From DASXUG01 sp036504995 (GTDB lineage Bacteria > Pseudomonadota > Gammaproteobacteria > Burkholderiales > Methylophilaceae): a DNA stretch of 64,000 nucleotides. Position numbers and translations under genes: made by a program. Numbering within the stretch: position 1 is the first letter of the stretch; each line of letters begins with the position of its first letter. Shown in pieces: positions 25,744 through 34,646 of this stretch. The notes below the pieces were generated by a model. The model was not told the origin of the DNA and did no database searches. It was given only the letters and a program-made list of their open reading frames with translations. Location of the stretch: NCBI GenBank assembly GCA_036504995.1, contig DASXUG010000010.1, positions 1 through 64,000 of the forward strand, given 5' to 3'.

Positions 25744-26787
25744 CTAGTATTCGCCCATAAAGAAGCTTAACAAATGCTTAGGCAGCCAATCAATATGACC
25801 TGGGAACGGAGCATGCACAAAGCCCACGTGCCCACCCTCTTCAGGGTACTCCAAAGTCACGGCTGGGGAGACTTCAGCCGCCGAAGGTAAGCTTTGCGCA
25901 GGAATAAACGGGTCATTTTTTGCATTGATGATTAAGGTAGGCACGGTGATTTGAGGCAGCCAAGGTTTAGCGGCATTTTTAGCGTAGTAATCCACCTCAT
26001 TGTTAAACCCATGTAACACCGCAGTGACATAGCGATCTATCTCATGAATAGTACTAGCGTTTTGAATTTTCTCAACGTCTAAAATATCAGGAAACTGCTC
26101 AGCTTTTGCTAAAGCTTTCACCTTCATTGATTTCACAAACATAGGTGTGTATAACCAACGATCAAGGCCTGAGTCCAGCGTATCAGCAGATGCACCCAAA
26201 TCCATGGGTGCTGATACCGCCGCTGCCTTTACTACCAGTTGCTCCGCATGAGCCCCCTCTTCACCCAACCATTTTAACAAGGCATTACCACCTAATGACA
26301 CGCCAACTGCATAAATAGGTGAATTCCCCACTTCGGATTTCACCCGCGTTAACATCATTTCAATTTCGGCAGTATCGCCAGCAAAATAGGCACGCGGCAG
26401 ACGATTAGGCTCACCCGAACAGCCTCTAAAATGAATCACCACACCACGCCAGCCCCTTGCGCTGACTTCGACCATCAGGGCTTTACTATAGTGGCTCTGT
26501 GAGCTACCCTCCAAGCCATGAAACAATACGACTGTCGGTTGATTAATAGAGGGCGCATCATCGGCATTGACCCAATCGACATCAATAAAATCACCGTCAT
26601 CCAGCTCCCATCTTTCCCGTCGATAACGCACATCATCTGCGCTGACAAACAAGGCTGGATATATGGTTTGCAGATGCCCTGTGGGTAACCAAAATGGTGA
26701 TGTGAATGGCGCTTGAGCATTTGCAATTTTCACAAAACTTAAAAAACCCATCATACCGAAGACACACATCCACTTACTGACAGGCAA
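25744..26787 (-). CDS. YheT family alpha/beta hydrolase
   Basis: The 347-residue protein has the YheT family start FTSPFWLPTGHLQTIYPAL (about residues 28-46), the oxyanion HGLEGSS, the nucleophile elbow GVSLGGN (about residue 164) and a C-terminal AEGGHVGF-type histidine region (EEGGHVGFVHAPFPG). Catalytic triad looks intact; family members are predicted esterases. A TTG start at 26787, three bases after the preceding stop, has GAGG nine bases upstream. The N-terminal 25 residues then look like a signal peptide, unusual for YheT. An internal ATG at 26769 is possible. Coupled to the cupin and sigma genes. Confidence 0.85.
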   Translation of the reverse strand: MPVSKWMCVFGMMGFLSFVKIANAQAPFTSPFWLPTGHLQTIYPALFVSADDVRYRRERWELDDGDFIDVDWVNADDAPSINQPTVVLFHGLEGSSQSHYSKALMVEVSARGWRGVVIHFRGCSGEPNRLPRAYFAGDTAEIEMMLTRVKSEVGNSPIYAVGVSLGGNALLKWLGEEGAHAEQLVVKAAAVSAPMDLGASADTLDSGLDRWLYTPMFVKSMKVKALAKAEQFPDILDVEKIQNASTIHEIDRYVTAVLHGFNNEVDYYAKNAAKPWLPQITVPTLIINAKNDPFIPAQSLPSAAEVSPAVTLEYPEEGGHVGFVHAPFPGHIDWLPKHLLSFFMGEY

Positions 26788-26789
26788 AA

Positions 26790-27266
26790 TTACGCACCTC
26801 TAATTAACAAAGTACAACCACTTGCAGTCACTATCTCTTGATGCATGCTACCAGCCGGAGCAAAGTGATAGTCGCCCTTACGGCACAGCACACCGTCTAG
26901 AGTGACCTCGCCCTCTAGCACAAACGACTCTTCATCGGACGCATGCTGATGTGTGGAAATTTTCGCATTCTCGGCCATTTTGATTAGAAACGATTTGCCT
27001 TGGCTGGTTTTGTGTAACAACTTGAGGGTGACACCCTCCGCTATCTTTATCCACTCTCCCTCATGCGCAAAGACAAAACTAGATTTAGGCATTGCCTGCT
27101 CAACTCTTTGCATAAGTTTTTGTTTAATTTGGTGCGCCACTTCTATGGAAGGCGACGTGGGAAGCGTATGTTGCGCTAGAGCTTGCACAATATCTTTATC
27201 CAAAACCTCATTCGCATGAGGGTTGGCACCCTTATTTTGTTTAACCTCTTTACCTGATTTACTCAT
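26790..27266 (-). CDS. ChrR-like cupin protein, probable anti-sigma factor
   Basis: The 158-residue protein has a C-terminal cupin domain with HQHASDEESFVLEGEV and GDYHFAPAGSMH (about residues 104-142), as in the sensor half of ChrR. It overlaps the upstream sigma gene by eight bases, the usual layout of an ECF sigma and its anti-sigma. The N-terminal region (about 20-60) is helical but lacks the HxxxCxxC zinc motif of the ChrR anti-sigma domain; no cysteine occurs before residue about 126. It may bind sigma without zinc. Metal binding by the cupin is likely. Confidence 0.75.
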   Translation of the reverse strand: MSKSGKEVKQNKGANPHANEVLDKDIVQALAQHTLPTSPSIEVAHQIKQKLMQRVEQAMPKSSFVFAHEGEWIKIAEGVTLKLLHKTSQGKSFLIKMAENAKISTHQHASDEESFVLEGEVTLDGVLCRKGDYHFAPAGSMHQEIVTASGCTLLIRGA

Positions 27267-27918
27267 TTATAACACCTTCATTTTGTAGCGCGATTCTCAA
27301 TAGAACTTGCGCTCTTTTGATATGGGATTTAACAGTACCCAGCGCCATATGCATATGATTAGCAATTTCCTGATGGGACATATCCTTAAAAAATGCCAAG
27401 GCAATCATTTGTTGCTGCACTTTACTTAACTGCTTCATGGCTCCATGTAAAGCAGACTCTCGCTCTAATGTAATCATTTGTTCTACTGGAGATGGCGTTG
27501 CCTCTTCCTCATAGTCGCCAACACTTTCATCGAGTGGGATATGGTGAGGTTGCCGTCTTAACAGGTCTAGCGCACGGGACCGACAAATGACCATCATCCA
27601 CGCAATGACCACGCCTCGATTTGTATCAAATTTATCGGCTTCTTGCCATATTTGCCAATAAGTATCCTCAACAACCTCTTCAGCCAAATCATGACGTCGA
27701 GTCACTTTTAATGCCAACCCATAAATTTTATGCAAGGTTGCATCATAAAGCGCAGAAAGCGCACTTGCCTCTCGATTAACAACGCCGTCCATAAAGTATC
27801 GCAAAGCGTCTTCTGCAATCACTAGCGATTCTGTAGTCGTACTTTGATTAACCATACGTATTGATTTTTCTAGCTCTTTTTTAGTGGTTAGGTCATCAAT
27901 TGTATTCATACTCTCCAT
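27259..27918 (-). CDS. ECF sigma factor (RpoE/ECF11-like)
   Basis: The 219-residue protein has sigma region 2 (LYDATLHKIYGLALKVTRRHDLAEEVVEDTYWQIW, about residues 58-92; WMMVICRSRALDLLRR) and region 4 (MIALAFFKDMSHQEIANHMHMALGTVKSHIKRA). It lacks region 3 as ECF factors do. Together with the overlapping ChrR-like cupin gene and the divergent lipid operon it resembles the RpoE-ChrR photo-oxidative stress module. ATG at 27918 is used; a second ATG follows three codons later. Inverted repeats in the divergent promoter region suggest joint control with the lipid operon. Confidence 0.92.
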   Translation of the reverse strand: MESMNTIDDLTTKKELEKSIRMVNQSTTTESLVIAEDALRYFMDGVVNREASALSALYDATLHKIYGLALKVTRRHDLAEEVVEDTYWQIWQEADKFDTNRGVVIAWMMVICRSRALDLLRRQPHHIPLDESVGDYEEEATPSPVEQMITLERESALHGAMKQLSKVQQQMIALAFFKDMSHQEIANHMHMALGTVKSHIKRAQVLLRIALQNEGVINE

Positions 27919-27936
27919 ACGAAATGTATAAGAGTT

Positions 27937-27973
27937 TTGGATGCAAATGTTTTAAATAAATTTTTGCATCCAA
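27937..27973. promoter_or_regulatory. Perfect 11-base inverted repeat before the sigma gene
   Basis: TTGGATGCAAA (27937-27947) and TTTGCATCCAA (27963-27973) are perfect inverted copies 15 bases apart, 19 bases upstream of the sigma start. It could be an operator or an RNA hairpin in the sigma-gene leader. Confidence 0.55.
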
Positions 27974-27974
27974 T

Positions 27975-28010
27975 TGATCTGCTGATTGCGTATTCATATC
28001 AAACAGATCA
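27975..28010. promoter_or_regulatory. TGATCTG inverted pair in the divergent sigma/lipid promoter region
   Basis: TGATCTG (27975-27981) and its complement CAGATCA (28004-28010) face each other across 22 bases. TGATC- is the -35 element reported for RpoE-ChrR-type sigma factors, so these may be the -35 boxes of two divergent autoregulated promoters. No clear -10 (TAAGA-like) is seen at the usual spacing. Confidence 0.4.
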
Positions 28011-28115
28011 TTAAACACAATGAACGAAATTTACTTTAGCGCTGTCTACACAAGCGCTATTTACTTGACCGTGTGACCAATAGTTTACAAGAACATTCAA
28101 TTAGTTAGGAAAAAC

Positions 28116-29162
28116 ATGGGGATTACTCAACTAGCCATTTCACTTTCAGAGCAAGGCATTATGCCAGACGCTATTGTCCGCGCTGGCATTAGACGACTGA
28201 GTGAAACACGATTAGCAGAAATTTACGTCAGCGACTGTGAGCAAAGTAGCGCCCTGCGTGAAGCTTTTTTTGAAGCCATGAAACATGCGCCGATTGCCCC
28301 TTTCCCTGAGAAAGCCAATGAACAACATTACGAAGTCCCAGCGATTTTCTTCGAGTATGTTTTAGGTAAGCACCGAAAATACAGTAGCTGTTATTGGCCT
28401 AACGATACCCACAATCTAAACGAAGCAGAAGCTTCAGCCCTCAAAGCAACCTGTGAACACGCCCAACTGTCAGATGGTCAGCAAATTTTAGAACTTGGTT
28501 GTGGCTGGGGATCCCTCACTTTATGGATGGCAGAGCATTATCCTAACAGTCAAATTACAGCGGTATCGAATTCCCACTCACAACGGGAATTTATACTTAA
28601 CTCGGCACTGGAATGTGGCTTCAGCAATATTCAAGTCATCACTTGCGACATGAACACCTTTGATATTCATCAACAATTTGATCGGATTGTATCGGTTGAA
28701 ATGTTTGAGCACATGCGAAACTATGAGGTGCTTTATCAAAAAATTCATGACTGGCTAAAGCCAGAAGGTAAATTCTTTAAACACATTTTTTGCCATCGTA
28801 GCACCCCTTATGCATTTGACGTTAAAGGGGATGATGATTGGATGAGTGCGCTGTTTTTTTCTGGTGGATTTATGCCAAGCGACGATACGCCAGCGCGCTT
28901 CCAAAAACACTTAAAGCTGGCTCAACAATGGCGATGGGATGGCACCCATTACGAGAAAACGGCCAATGCTTGGCTAAAAAATATGGATGCTCACTTTGAT
29001 GAAATCACGACTATTTTTAACAATACCTACGGCGTAGAGCAAACCAATATTTGGCGTCAGCGTTGGCGTATCTTTTTTATGGCCTGTGCAGAGTTGTTTG
29101 GCTACAACAATGGTCAGGAATGGTGGGTAAGCCACTATCTATTTGAAAGACCACTTACTTGA
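28116..29162 (+). CDS. SAM-dependent methyltransferase of the cyclopropane-fatty-acid-synthase family
   Basis: The 348-residue protein has the SAM motif LELGCGWGSL (about residues 126-135) and a CFA-synthase/coclaurine N-methyltransferase fold. It keeps the family landmarks YSSCYW (about 86-91), SVEMFEHMRNYE and FKHIFCHR, thus the Cys and His of the CFA active region. It lies first in the operon behind the divergent ECF sigma. The substrate is unknown; membrane acyl chains are likely from context. GTTAGGA precedes the ATG. Confidence 0.87.
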   Translation: MGITQLAISLSEQGIMPDAIVRAGIRRLSETRLAEIYVSDCEQSSALREAFFEAMKHAPIAPFPEKANEQHYEVPAIFFEYVLGKHRKYSSCYWPNDTHNLNEAEASALKATCEHAQLSDGQQILELGCGWGSLTLWMAEHYPNSQITAVSNSHSQREFILNSALECGFSNIQVITCDMNTFDIHQQFDRIVSVEMFEHMRNYEVLYQKIHDWLKPEGKFFKHIFCHRSTPYAFDVKGDDDWMSALFFSGGFMPSDDTPARFQKHLKLAQQWRWDGTHYEKTANAWLKNMDAHFDEITTIFNNTYGVEQTNIWRQRWRIFFMACAELFGYNNGQEWWVSHYLFERPLT

Positions 29163-29164
29163 AG

Positions 29165-29683
29165 ATGCTGATCAACTTCGTATTATTTCAAATCAGTTGG
29201 TTTGCTTGCGTACTAGGTGGCGCGCACAACATGGCGTGGTATGGCGTTGGAATTGCTTTTTTAATCTTAATGTTGCAATTATCCATTAGCAAGCATCGTC
29301 AATTGGATATTCGCTTGGTTCTCAGCGCACTGGCGCTAGGGCTTATATTTGATGCCATCCCCCTACATATGGGCTGGATCACTTTTGCTTCTATGCCTTA
29401 TTGGAGTAGTGCTTTAGCCCCTGCATGGATGCTTGCGCTGTGGGCAATGCTTGCAACCACTTTAAACATGAGCTTAGCCTGGTTAAAACCCAAACCAATA
29501 TTGAGCATATTACTCGGCGCAATCTCTGGCCCGTTGGCTTATTTGGGCGGTGCGCGATTAGGCGCGATGCAAATACATAATATGCAAACCAGTATGATTT
29601 ATTTAGCTGCAGGCTGGGGGCTCGCGATGTGGTTTTTATTTAGGTTAGCCAACTGCACTGAGAGGCAACCAGTCAAACCATGA
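29165..29683 (+). CDS. DUF2878 family membrane protein
   Basis: The 172-residue protein has about five or six transmembrane helices and belongs to DUF2878, known from operons with CFA-like methyltransferases, DUF1295 and DUF1365 genes. ATG at 29165 is preferred; a TTG at 29159 overlapping the preceding stop is possible. No catalytic motif is visible; a role in membrane remodelling is inferred only from context. Confidence 0.8.
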   Translation: MLINFVLFQISWFACVLGGAHNMAWYGVGIAFLILMLQLSISKHRQLDIRLVLSALALGLIFDAIPLHMGWITFASMPYWSSALAPAWMLALWAMLATTLNMSLAWLKPKPILSILLGAISGPLAYLGGARLGAMQIHNMQTSMIYLAAGWGLAMWFLFRLANCTERQPVKP

Positions 29684-29723
29684 TTATTTTGAATAAGACT
29701 CTGGAAAAGTAAACAAGGACATA

Positions 29724-30512
29724 ATGTTCTCACCCGCAATTTATTTTATATCGCTAGCCTATTTATCTGCATTTGCAGTGGTAGGCTGGCTATTAAGTCT
29801 AAAGCCACGCAACGTGACTTTGGTAGATAGCTTATGGGCATTATTTTTTCTTTTAGCGTGTCTGCTTAACGTAATCTATTTACCTCAAATTTCAACGCGT
29901 GCCTGGCTGGTATTAACGTTGGTCAGCTTGTGGTCGATTAGACTTTCAGGCTATCTACATTGGCGCAACCACGGCAAACCTGAGGATGCACGCTATCAAG
30001 CGATACGCGCACGCAATCAACCCCATTTTGAATACAAAAGTCTGTATTTGGTATTTTTATTGCAGGCGATATTGGCATGGATGATCTCGCTACCACTACA
30101 AGCCGCCATGCAGTCAGCCAACCCTAATATGACATGGCTAGATGGTGTAGGTCTTGTTTTCTGGCTAATTGGTATGGGGTTTCAAGTGGTTGGTGACCTG
30201 CAACTGGCAAGATTCAAATCTAATCCAAGTAACCAAGGCAAAGTACTAGACACTGGGGTGTGGCGTTACACCCGTCACCCTAATTACTTTGGCGAGTCAT
30301 GCATTTGGTGGAGCTACTATTGCATAGCTTTGGCTGCTGGTGCCTGGTGGAGTATAGCTTCTCCAGTTTTCATGACATTTTTGTTAGTCAAAGTCACAGG
30401 GGTAAAGCTGCTAGAAGCAGATATTGCAATAAGACGGCCAGCCTATGCCGATTACATTAAGCGTACCAGTACGTTTGTCCCGCTAAAACCTAAATCAGGC
30501 AGTTTCAAATGA
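29724..30512 (+). CDS. DUF1295 family membrane protein (steroid 5-alpha-reductase-like)
   Basis: The 262-residue protein has some seven transmembrane helices and the C-terminal motif GVWRYTRHPNYFGE (about residues 182-195), typical of the DUF1295 / isoprenylcysteine methyltransferase-like reductase superfamily that binds NADPH or SAM. It starts 40 bases after the DUF2878 gene and overlaps the next gene by four bases (ATGA). The fold fits reduction of a lipid double bond, but substrate is unknown. Confidence 0.88.
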   Translation: MFSPAIYFISLAYLSAFAVVGWLLSLKPRNVTLVDSLWALFFLLACLLNVIYLPQISTRAWLVLTLVSLWSIRLSGYLHWRNHGKPEDARYQAIRARNQPHFEYKSLYLVFLLQAILAWMISLPLQAAMQSANPNMTWLDGVGLVFWLIGMGFQVVGDLQLARFKSNPSNQGKVLDTGVWRYTRHPNYFGESCIWWSYYCIALAAGAWWSIASPVFMTFLLVKVTGVKLLEADIAIRRPAYADYIKRTSTFVPLKPKSGSFK

Positions 30513-31138
30513 AATATTTTCTTAGCACGGCTCTAATGCTCATAGTCACAACGATGGCGCTAGAAGCCCATGCACAAGAATGGCGTTTTAATGTCACGCT
30601 GGATGGTAAGCCATTCGGCAATCACATATTTAAGCTAAGTACAGATGGTCAACAAAAAATACTCGTTAGCGATGCCAACTTTAAATACAAAATATTAGGT
30701 ATCACGGCTTATCGATACGTGCATAAAGCTGAAGAGCACTGGCAAGGGGATTGTTTGCAAACAGTTAATGCAAACACCAATGACAACGGTGAAGAAAAGA
30801 AAGTAGTAGGTCAGCAAACAGATAATGGCTTTGTGTTAACTCAATTAAAAAAATCATCCCCCTTAGCGGGCTGTGTTATGTCATTTGCCTACTGGAACCC
30901 CAATATTTTAGCGCAGACCCAGTTGCTCAATCCACAAACGGGGGATTATTTAGAGAGTCATATCAAATATATAGGTGAGGAAAATCTTGTGGTACGTGGT
31001 GAAAGTGTACAAGCCAAACATCACGTTATTGAGACAGTAAAGTTCAAAATTGATCTCTGGTATGACAAGAAAGATGAGTGGGTGGCATTGCAATCCACCA
31101 CTCCAGATGGTCACAAAGTTGCATATTTCTTACAGTAA
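30509..31138 (+). CDS. DUF6134 family periplasmic protein
   Basis: The 209-residue protein has a signal peptide (cut after AHA, residue 22) and a beta-rich domain with conserved WRFNVTLDGKPFGNHIF and the cysteine pair in DCLQTV and AGCVMSFAYWNP. This matches DUF6134, often present in the same lipid operons. Similarity to lipid-binding barrels is plausible. It overlaps the DUF1295 gene by four bases, so the two are translationally coupled. Confidence 0.82.
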   Translation: MKYFLSTALMLIVTTMALEAHAQEWRFNVTLDGKPFGNHIFKLSTDGQQKILVSDANFKYKILGITAYRYVHKAEEHWQGDCLQTVNANTNDNGEEKKVVGQQTDNGFVLTQLKKSSPLAGCVMSFAYWNPNILAQTQLLNPQTGDYLESHIKYIGEENLVVRGESVQAKHHVIETVKFKIDLWYDKKDEWVALQSTTPDGHKVAYFLQ

Positions 31139-31155
31139 AAAATGACAGGCTTAAC

Positions 31156-31683
31156 ATGACCAAAAAACAAAAAACTTGTGCTGCAATCTCACTATTATGT
31201 GGCTTAATCTCAGCCTGTAGTAGCGTGCAGCCGATTGCGACCATGCAACAAGTTAATTTAGACCGTTTTATGGGTAAATGGTATGTGATTGCCTGTATTC
31301 CCACATTGATAGAAAAAGACGTCTACAACGGAGTAGAAACTTACACCCTAAATAGCGATGGAACCATCGACACCGTATTCACCTTCAACAAGGGTGGCTT
31401 TAATGGGGAAGCCAAACGCTACAATCCGAAAGGTTTTGTTGTTAAAAACACGGGGAATGCCGTGTGGGGAATGCAATTTATTTGGCCGATTAAAGCAGAA
31501 TATCGTATTAGCTATGTAGACGAACAATACCAACAAACCATCATCGCCAGATCTGCGCGAGATTACGTTTGGCTAATGGCGCGCACCCCTAAAATCAGTG
31601 ATGAACAATACAGTAGTTTGGTTAAGCGCATACAAGATATGGGCTACGACAGCAAAAATCTAGTCAAGATTCCACAACAATAA
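31156..31683 (+). CDS. blc: Lipocalin family lipoprotein (Blc-like)
   Basis: The 175-residue protein has a lipobox (GLISAC, cysteine at about residue 21) and the lipocalin signature DRFMGKWYVIACIP (about 36-49), with FNKGGFNGEAKRY and the C-terminal ARTPKISDEQY of bacterial Blc. Blc binds lysophospholipids and fatty acids at the outer membrane. The ATG at 31156 gives a proper signal; a longer upstream frame overlaps the previous gene. Lipocalin genes are frequent members of ECF/ChrR lipid clusters. Confidence 0.9.
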   Translation: MTKKQKTCAAISLLCGLISACSSVQPIATMQQVNLDRFMGKWYVIACIPTLIEKDVYNGVETYTLNSDGTIDTVFTFNKGGFNGEAKRYNPKGFVVKNTGNAVWGMQFIWPIKAEYRISYVDEQYQQTIIARSARDYVWLMARTPKISDEQYSSLVKRIQDMGYDSKNLVKIPQQ

Positions 31684-31698
31684 ATAACGGTGATATCC

Positions 31699-32619
31699 AT
31701 GATACTCAAAAGCATTATTACTTGGATTGATAACAGCGCCAAAACGCAAAACAAAACTAATGCAGATGAACAGATTGAGCTTATTCGCATCTTGCCGTTT
31801 ATTTTAATTCACCTAGCCTGCTTAGGCGTTATTTGGGTTGAGATAAGCACAACCGCAGTGATCGTCGCATTGGTGTTATATGCAATCCGCATGTTTGCTA
31901 TTACAGGTTTTTATCACCGATATTTTGCGCACAAAGCGTTTAAAACCAGTCGTTTCACACAGTTTATTTTTGCTTTTTTAGGCGCAACCGCAGCGCAGCG
32001 TGGTCCTTTATGGTGGGCATCACACCACCGTCACCACCACGCTTACTCAGACAAAGCACAAGACACCCACTCACCCGTACAACATGGGTTTCTATGGAGC
32101 CACCTCGGTTGGTTTTTAGCGAATAAAAACTTCTCAACAGATACAGAACGCGTCAAAGAGTTAACGCAATATCCAGAATTGCGATTTTTAGACCGATTTG
32201 ATGCTTTTGCCCCTCTACTGCTTGGTTTAAGTTTATATATTTTAGGCATCTGGCTAGACCAGCAATATCCTGCACTCAACACCAGTGGAGAACAATTATT
32301 GGTTTGGGGCTTTGCCATTTCAACGGTGGCGGTCTACCACATGACCTTTACCGTTAACTCACTTGCGCATGTTTGGGGTAAGCGCCGTTACGCAACCCCA
32401 GATGATAGCCGCAACAATTTTTGGATTGCGTTATTCACATTGGGAGAGGGCTGGCATAACAACCATCATCATTACCCTGGTGCCGCGAGACAAGGGTTTT
32501 ATTGGTGGGAAATTGATTTAACTTATTATGGCTTAAAGCTGTTGGCCGCGTTTGGATTAATTTGGCAACTGCGCATGGTACCCACAGACATTCGTAACAG
32601 CCGCAGAGTCCGCACATGA
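31699..32619 (+). CDS. Membrane fatty acid desaturase (acyl-CoA delta-9 type)
   Basis: The 306-residue protein has four hydrophobic segments and the three histidine clusters of membrane di-iron desaturases: HRYFAH (HX4H), ASHHRHHHAY (HX2HH) and GWHNNHHHYP. WWxxSHHRxHH and the final EIDLTYYGLKLL match the stearoyl-CoA desaturase-like group. ATG at 31699, preceded by GGTGA, is chosen over a GTG three codons upstream. It would introduce a double bond using O2. It overlaps the next gene by four bases. Confidence 0.93.
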   Translation: MILKSIITWIDNSAKTQNKTNADEQIELIRILPFILIHLACLGVIWVEISTTAVIVALVLYAIRMFAITGFYHRYFAHKAFKTSRFTQFIFAFLGATAAQRGPLWWASHHRHHHAYSDKAQDTHSPVQHGFLWSHLGWFLANKNFSTDTERVKELTQYPELRFLDRFDAFAPLLLGLSLYILGIWLDQQYPALNTSGEQLLVWGFAISTVAVYHMTFTVNSLAHVWGKRRYATPDDSRNNFWIALFTLGEGWHNNHHHYPGAARQGFYWWEIDLTYYGLKLLAAFGLIWQLRMVPTDIRNSRRVRT

Positions 32620-33863
32620 AAATAGCCATTATTGGTAGCGGTATTGCGGGCAATACGATTGCTTGGCATTTACACCAGCAACATGACATTACGGTATTTG
32701 AGACGGGTAGCCATATTGGTGGTCACACCCACACGCATACGATTGAAAAATTTGGTCAGCACTATGAAATTGACACTGGGTTTATTGTCTATAACGATAA
32801 AACCTATCCCAATTTCATTAAGATGCTAGATGATCTTGGCGTTGGCACTCAAGCCAGCCAAATGAGCTTTAGTGTGCATGATGAGAAAACGGGCCTGGAA
32901 TACAACGGCACCTCGCTAAACAGCTTATTTGCGCAGCGTCGAAATCTGTTTCGCCCTAGTTTTATTGGCATGATTAAAGATATTTTACGCTTTAACAAAG
33001 AGGCGCCAGAACTACTCAAAGATAATGGTCATGAAATAAGCTTTGGTGATTATCTAAAACAGCATGCTTACAGCGAGTGTTTTATACATCACTATATTAT
33101 CCCGATGGGTTCAGCAATTTGGTCAACTGACCCTGCTCAGATGTTTGCCTTCCCAGCTAAGTTTTTTATCCGATTTTTTCATAATCATGGCATGTTGAGC
33201 ATAGATGACAGACCACAATGGCGAGTCATTCAAGGCGGGTCGGCACGCTATGCTGAAAAGCTCACAGCAGGCTTTAAAGATAAAATCTTGCTGAACACCC
33301 CAATTGAGCAGGTAACTCGTAGCAAAAACCAAGTCAGCATCAAAGCAAAAAACCGCGAGATTGAAAGCTTTGACTGGGTGTTTTTTACTTGCCATAGCGA
33401 CCAAGCCCTCCATATGCTTAGTGATGCCAGCCAGCAAGAGCAACTGATTCTAGGCGCTATTCCCTATCAGTTAAACGACATTGTATTGCATACTGATGCA
33501 AGCCTAATGCCGAAACGAAAGTTAGCCTGGGCCGCTTGGAATTATCACCTCACCCGAGCTTCGCTTGGTCGCTCTACCGTGACCTACAACATGAATATTT
33601 TACAAAGCCTATCTTCGCCAGAACCTTTTTTAGTGACGCTGAATCACACGGCTAATATTGATAAAAGTAAAATCATCAAACGATTGCAATATCATCACCC
33701 CGTTTTTACGCCAGCAGGCGTTCAAGCTCAATCAGAGCATGCCACCATTAGTGGCAAGAACCGCACTTGTTATGCAGGTGCCTATTGGCGCAATGGCTTT
33801 CATGAGGACGGTGTATATAGTGCGCTGGCTGCTTTGGATCACTTCACAAAAGCACAAGGTTGA
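32616..33863 (+). CDS. FAD-dependent amine-oxidase-like oxidoreductase (COG2907)
   Basis: The 415-residue protein starts with a Rossmann FAD motif KIAIIGSGIAGNTIAWHL (about residues 2-19) and the E-x9-G GHTHTHT region, and carries IDTGFIVYNDKTYPNF (about 53-68), the COG2907 hallmark. The C-terminal CYAGAYWRNGFHEDGVYSAL completes the FAD fold. COG2907, DUF1365 and CFA genes form a widely conserved trio. The reaction is not known; oxidation of modified fatty acyl chains, as in furan fatty acid synthesis, is one possibility. Confidence 0.9.
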   Translation: MKIAIIGSGIAGNTIAWHLHQQHDITVFETGSHIGGHTHTHTIEKFGQHYEIDTGFIVYNDKTYPNFIKMLDDLGVGTQASQMSFSVHDEKTGLEYNGTSLNSLFAQRRNLFRPSFIGMIKDILRFNKEAPELLKDNGHEISFGDYLKQHAYSECFIHHYIIPMGSAIWSTDPAQMFAFPAKFFIRFFHNHGMLSIDDRPQWRVIQGGSARYAEKLTAGFKDKILLNTPIEQVTRSKNQVSIKAKNREIESFDWVFFTCHSDQALHMLSDASQQEQLILGAIPYQLNDIVLHTDASLMPKRKLAWAAWNYHLTRASLGRSTVTYNMNILQSLSSPEPFLVTLNHTANIDKSKIIKRLQYHHPVFTPAGVQAQSEHATISGKNRTCYAGAYWRNGFHEDGVYSALAALDHFTKAQG

Positions 33864-33868
33864 TATCA

Positions 33869-34642
33869 TTGCAAAGCGCTATTTTCACAGGCTCAGTCAC
33901 CCATCATCGCTTAGCTCCGAAAGTGCATCGATTTAAATACAAAGTATTTATGATGTATTTAGATCTAGATGAGTTGCCCTCGCTTTTTGATGGCTTTAAG
34001 CACTGGTCTTATCTCACCAAAAATTGGGCTTGGTTTAAACGCGAAGACTATTTCGGTGCGCCAGAAAAACCACTCAAAATTGAAATATGCCGATTAGTCG
34101 AAAAGGTCACAGGTCAAACCCCTCGTGGTGCTGTGCGTTTACTCACGAATATGCGCTACTTTGGACATTGCTTTAACCCAGTCAGCTTTTACTATTGTTT
34201 TGAAGCCGACGGCACAACACTACAAGCGATTGTGAGCCATATTACCAACACCCCATGGGGTGAAAGTTTCGCCTATGTGCATGATTTTAGCTCTGAAAAA
34301 ATCATCAAGACAACACAAAATGATCAACTCACGGTTTTCAAAATGCATAAAGACTTTCATGTCTCCCCTTTTATGCCTATGGATATTAGCTACGAATGGG
34401 CTTTTAAGCTGAATAATGAGCAATGCCTTATTCATATGAAAAACTTGCAAGCCGGCGTTCAAATTTTTAGCGCTACGCTGGCCTTAAATCGACAAGCCAT
34501 CACGGAAAGCACGCTAAATAAGTTACTGATCCAATACCCTTTTATGACGATTAAGGTGGTAGCTGCCATTTATTGGAACGCACTTTTACTTTGGCTAAAG
34601 CGCGTACCTTTTTTTCCACATCCTCATTCTTCGAATACATAA
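33869..34642 (+). CDS. DUF1365 family protein
   Basis: The 257-residue protein matches DUF1365: SAIFTGSVTHHRLAPKVHRFKY at the start, ARLLTNMRYFGHCFNPVSFYYCF-like centre (about residues 89-111) and HVSPFMPMDISYEW. TTG at 33869 is preferred since AAGG lies nine bases before it; the earlier TTG overlaps the preceding stop. It is always found next to COG2907 and CFA genes and is regarded as part of acyl chain modification, with no defined reaction. Confidence 0.88.
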   Translation: MQSAIFTGSVTHHRLAPKVHRFKYKVFMMYLDLDELPSLFDGFKHWSYLTKNWAWFKREDYFGAPEKPLKIEICRLVEKVTGQTPRGAVRLLTNMRYFGHCFNPVSFYYCFEADGTTLQAIVSHITNTPWGESFAYVHDFSSEKIIKTTQNDQLTVFKMHKDFHVSPFMPMDISYEWAFKLNNEQCLIHMKNLQAGVQIFSATLALNRQAITESTLNKLLIQYPFMTIKVVAAIYWNALLLWLKRVPFFPHPHSSNT

Positions 34643-34646
34643 ACCT

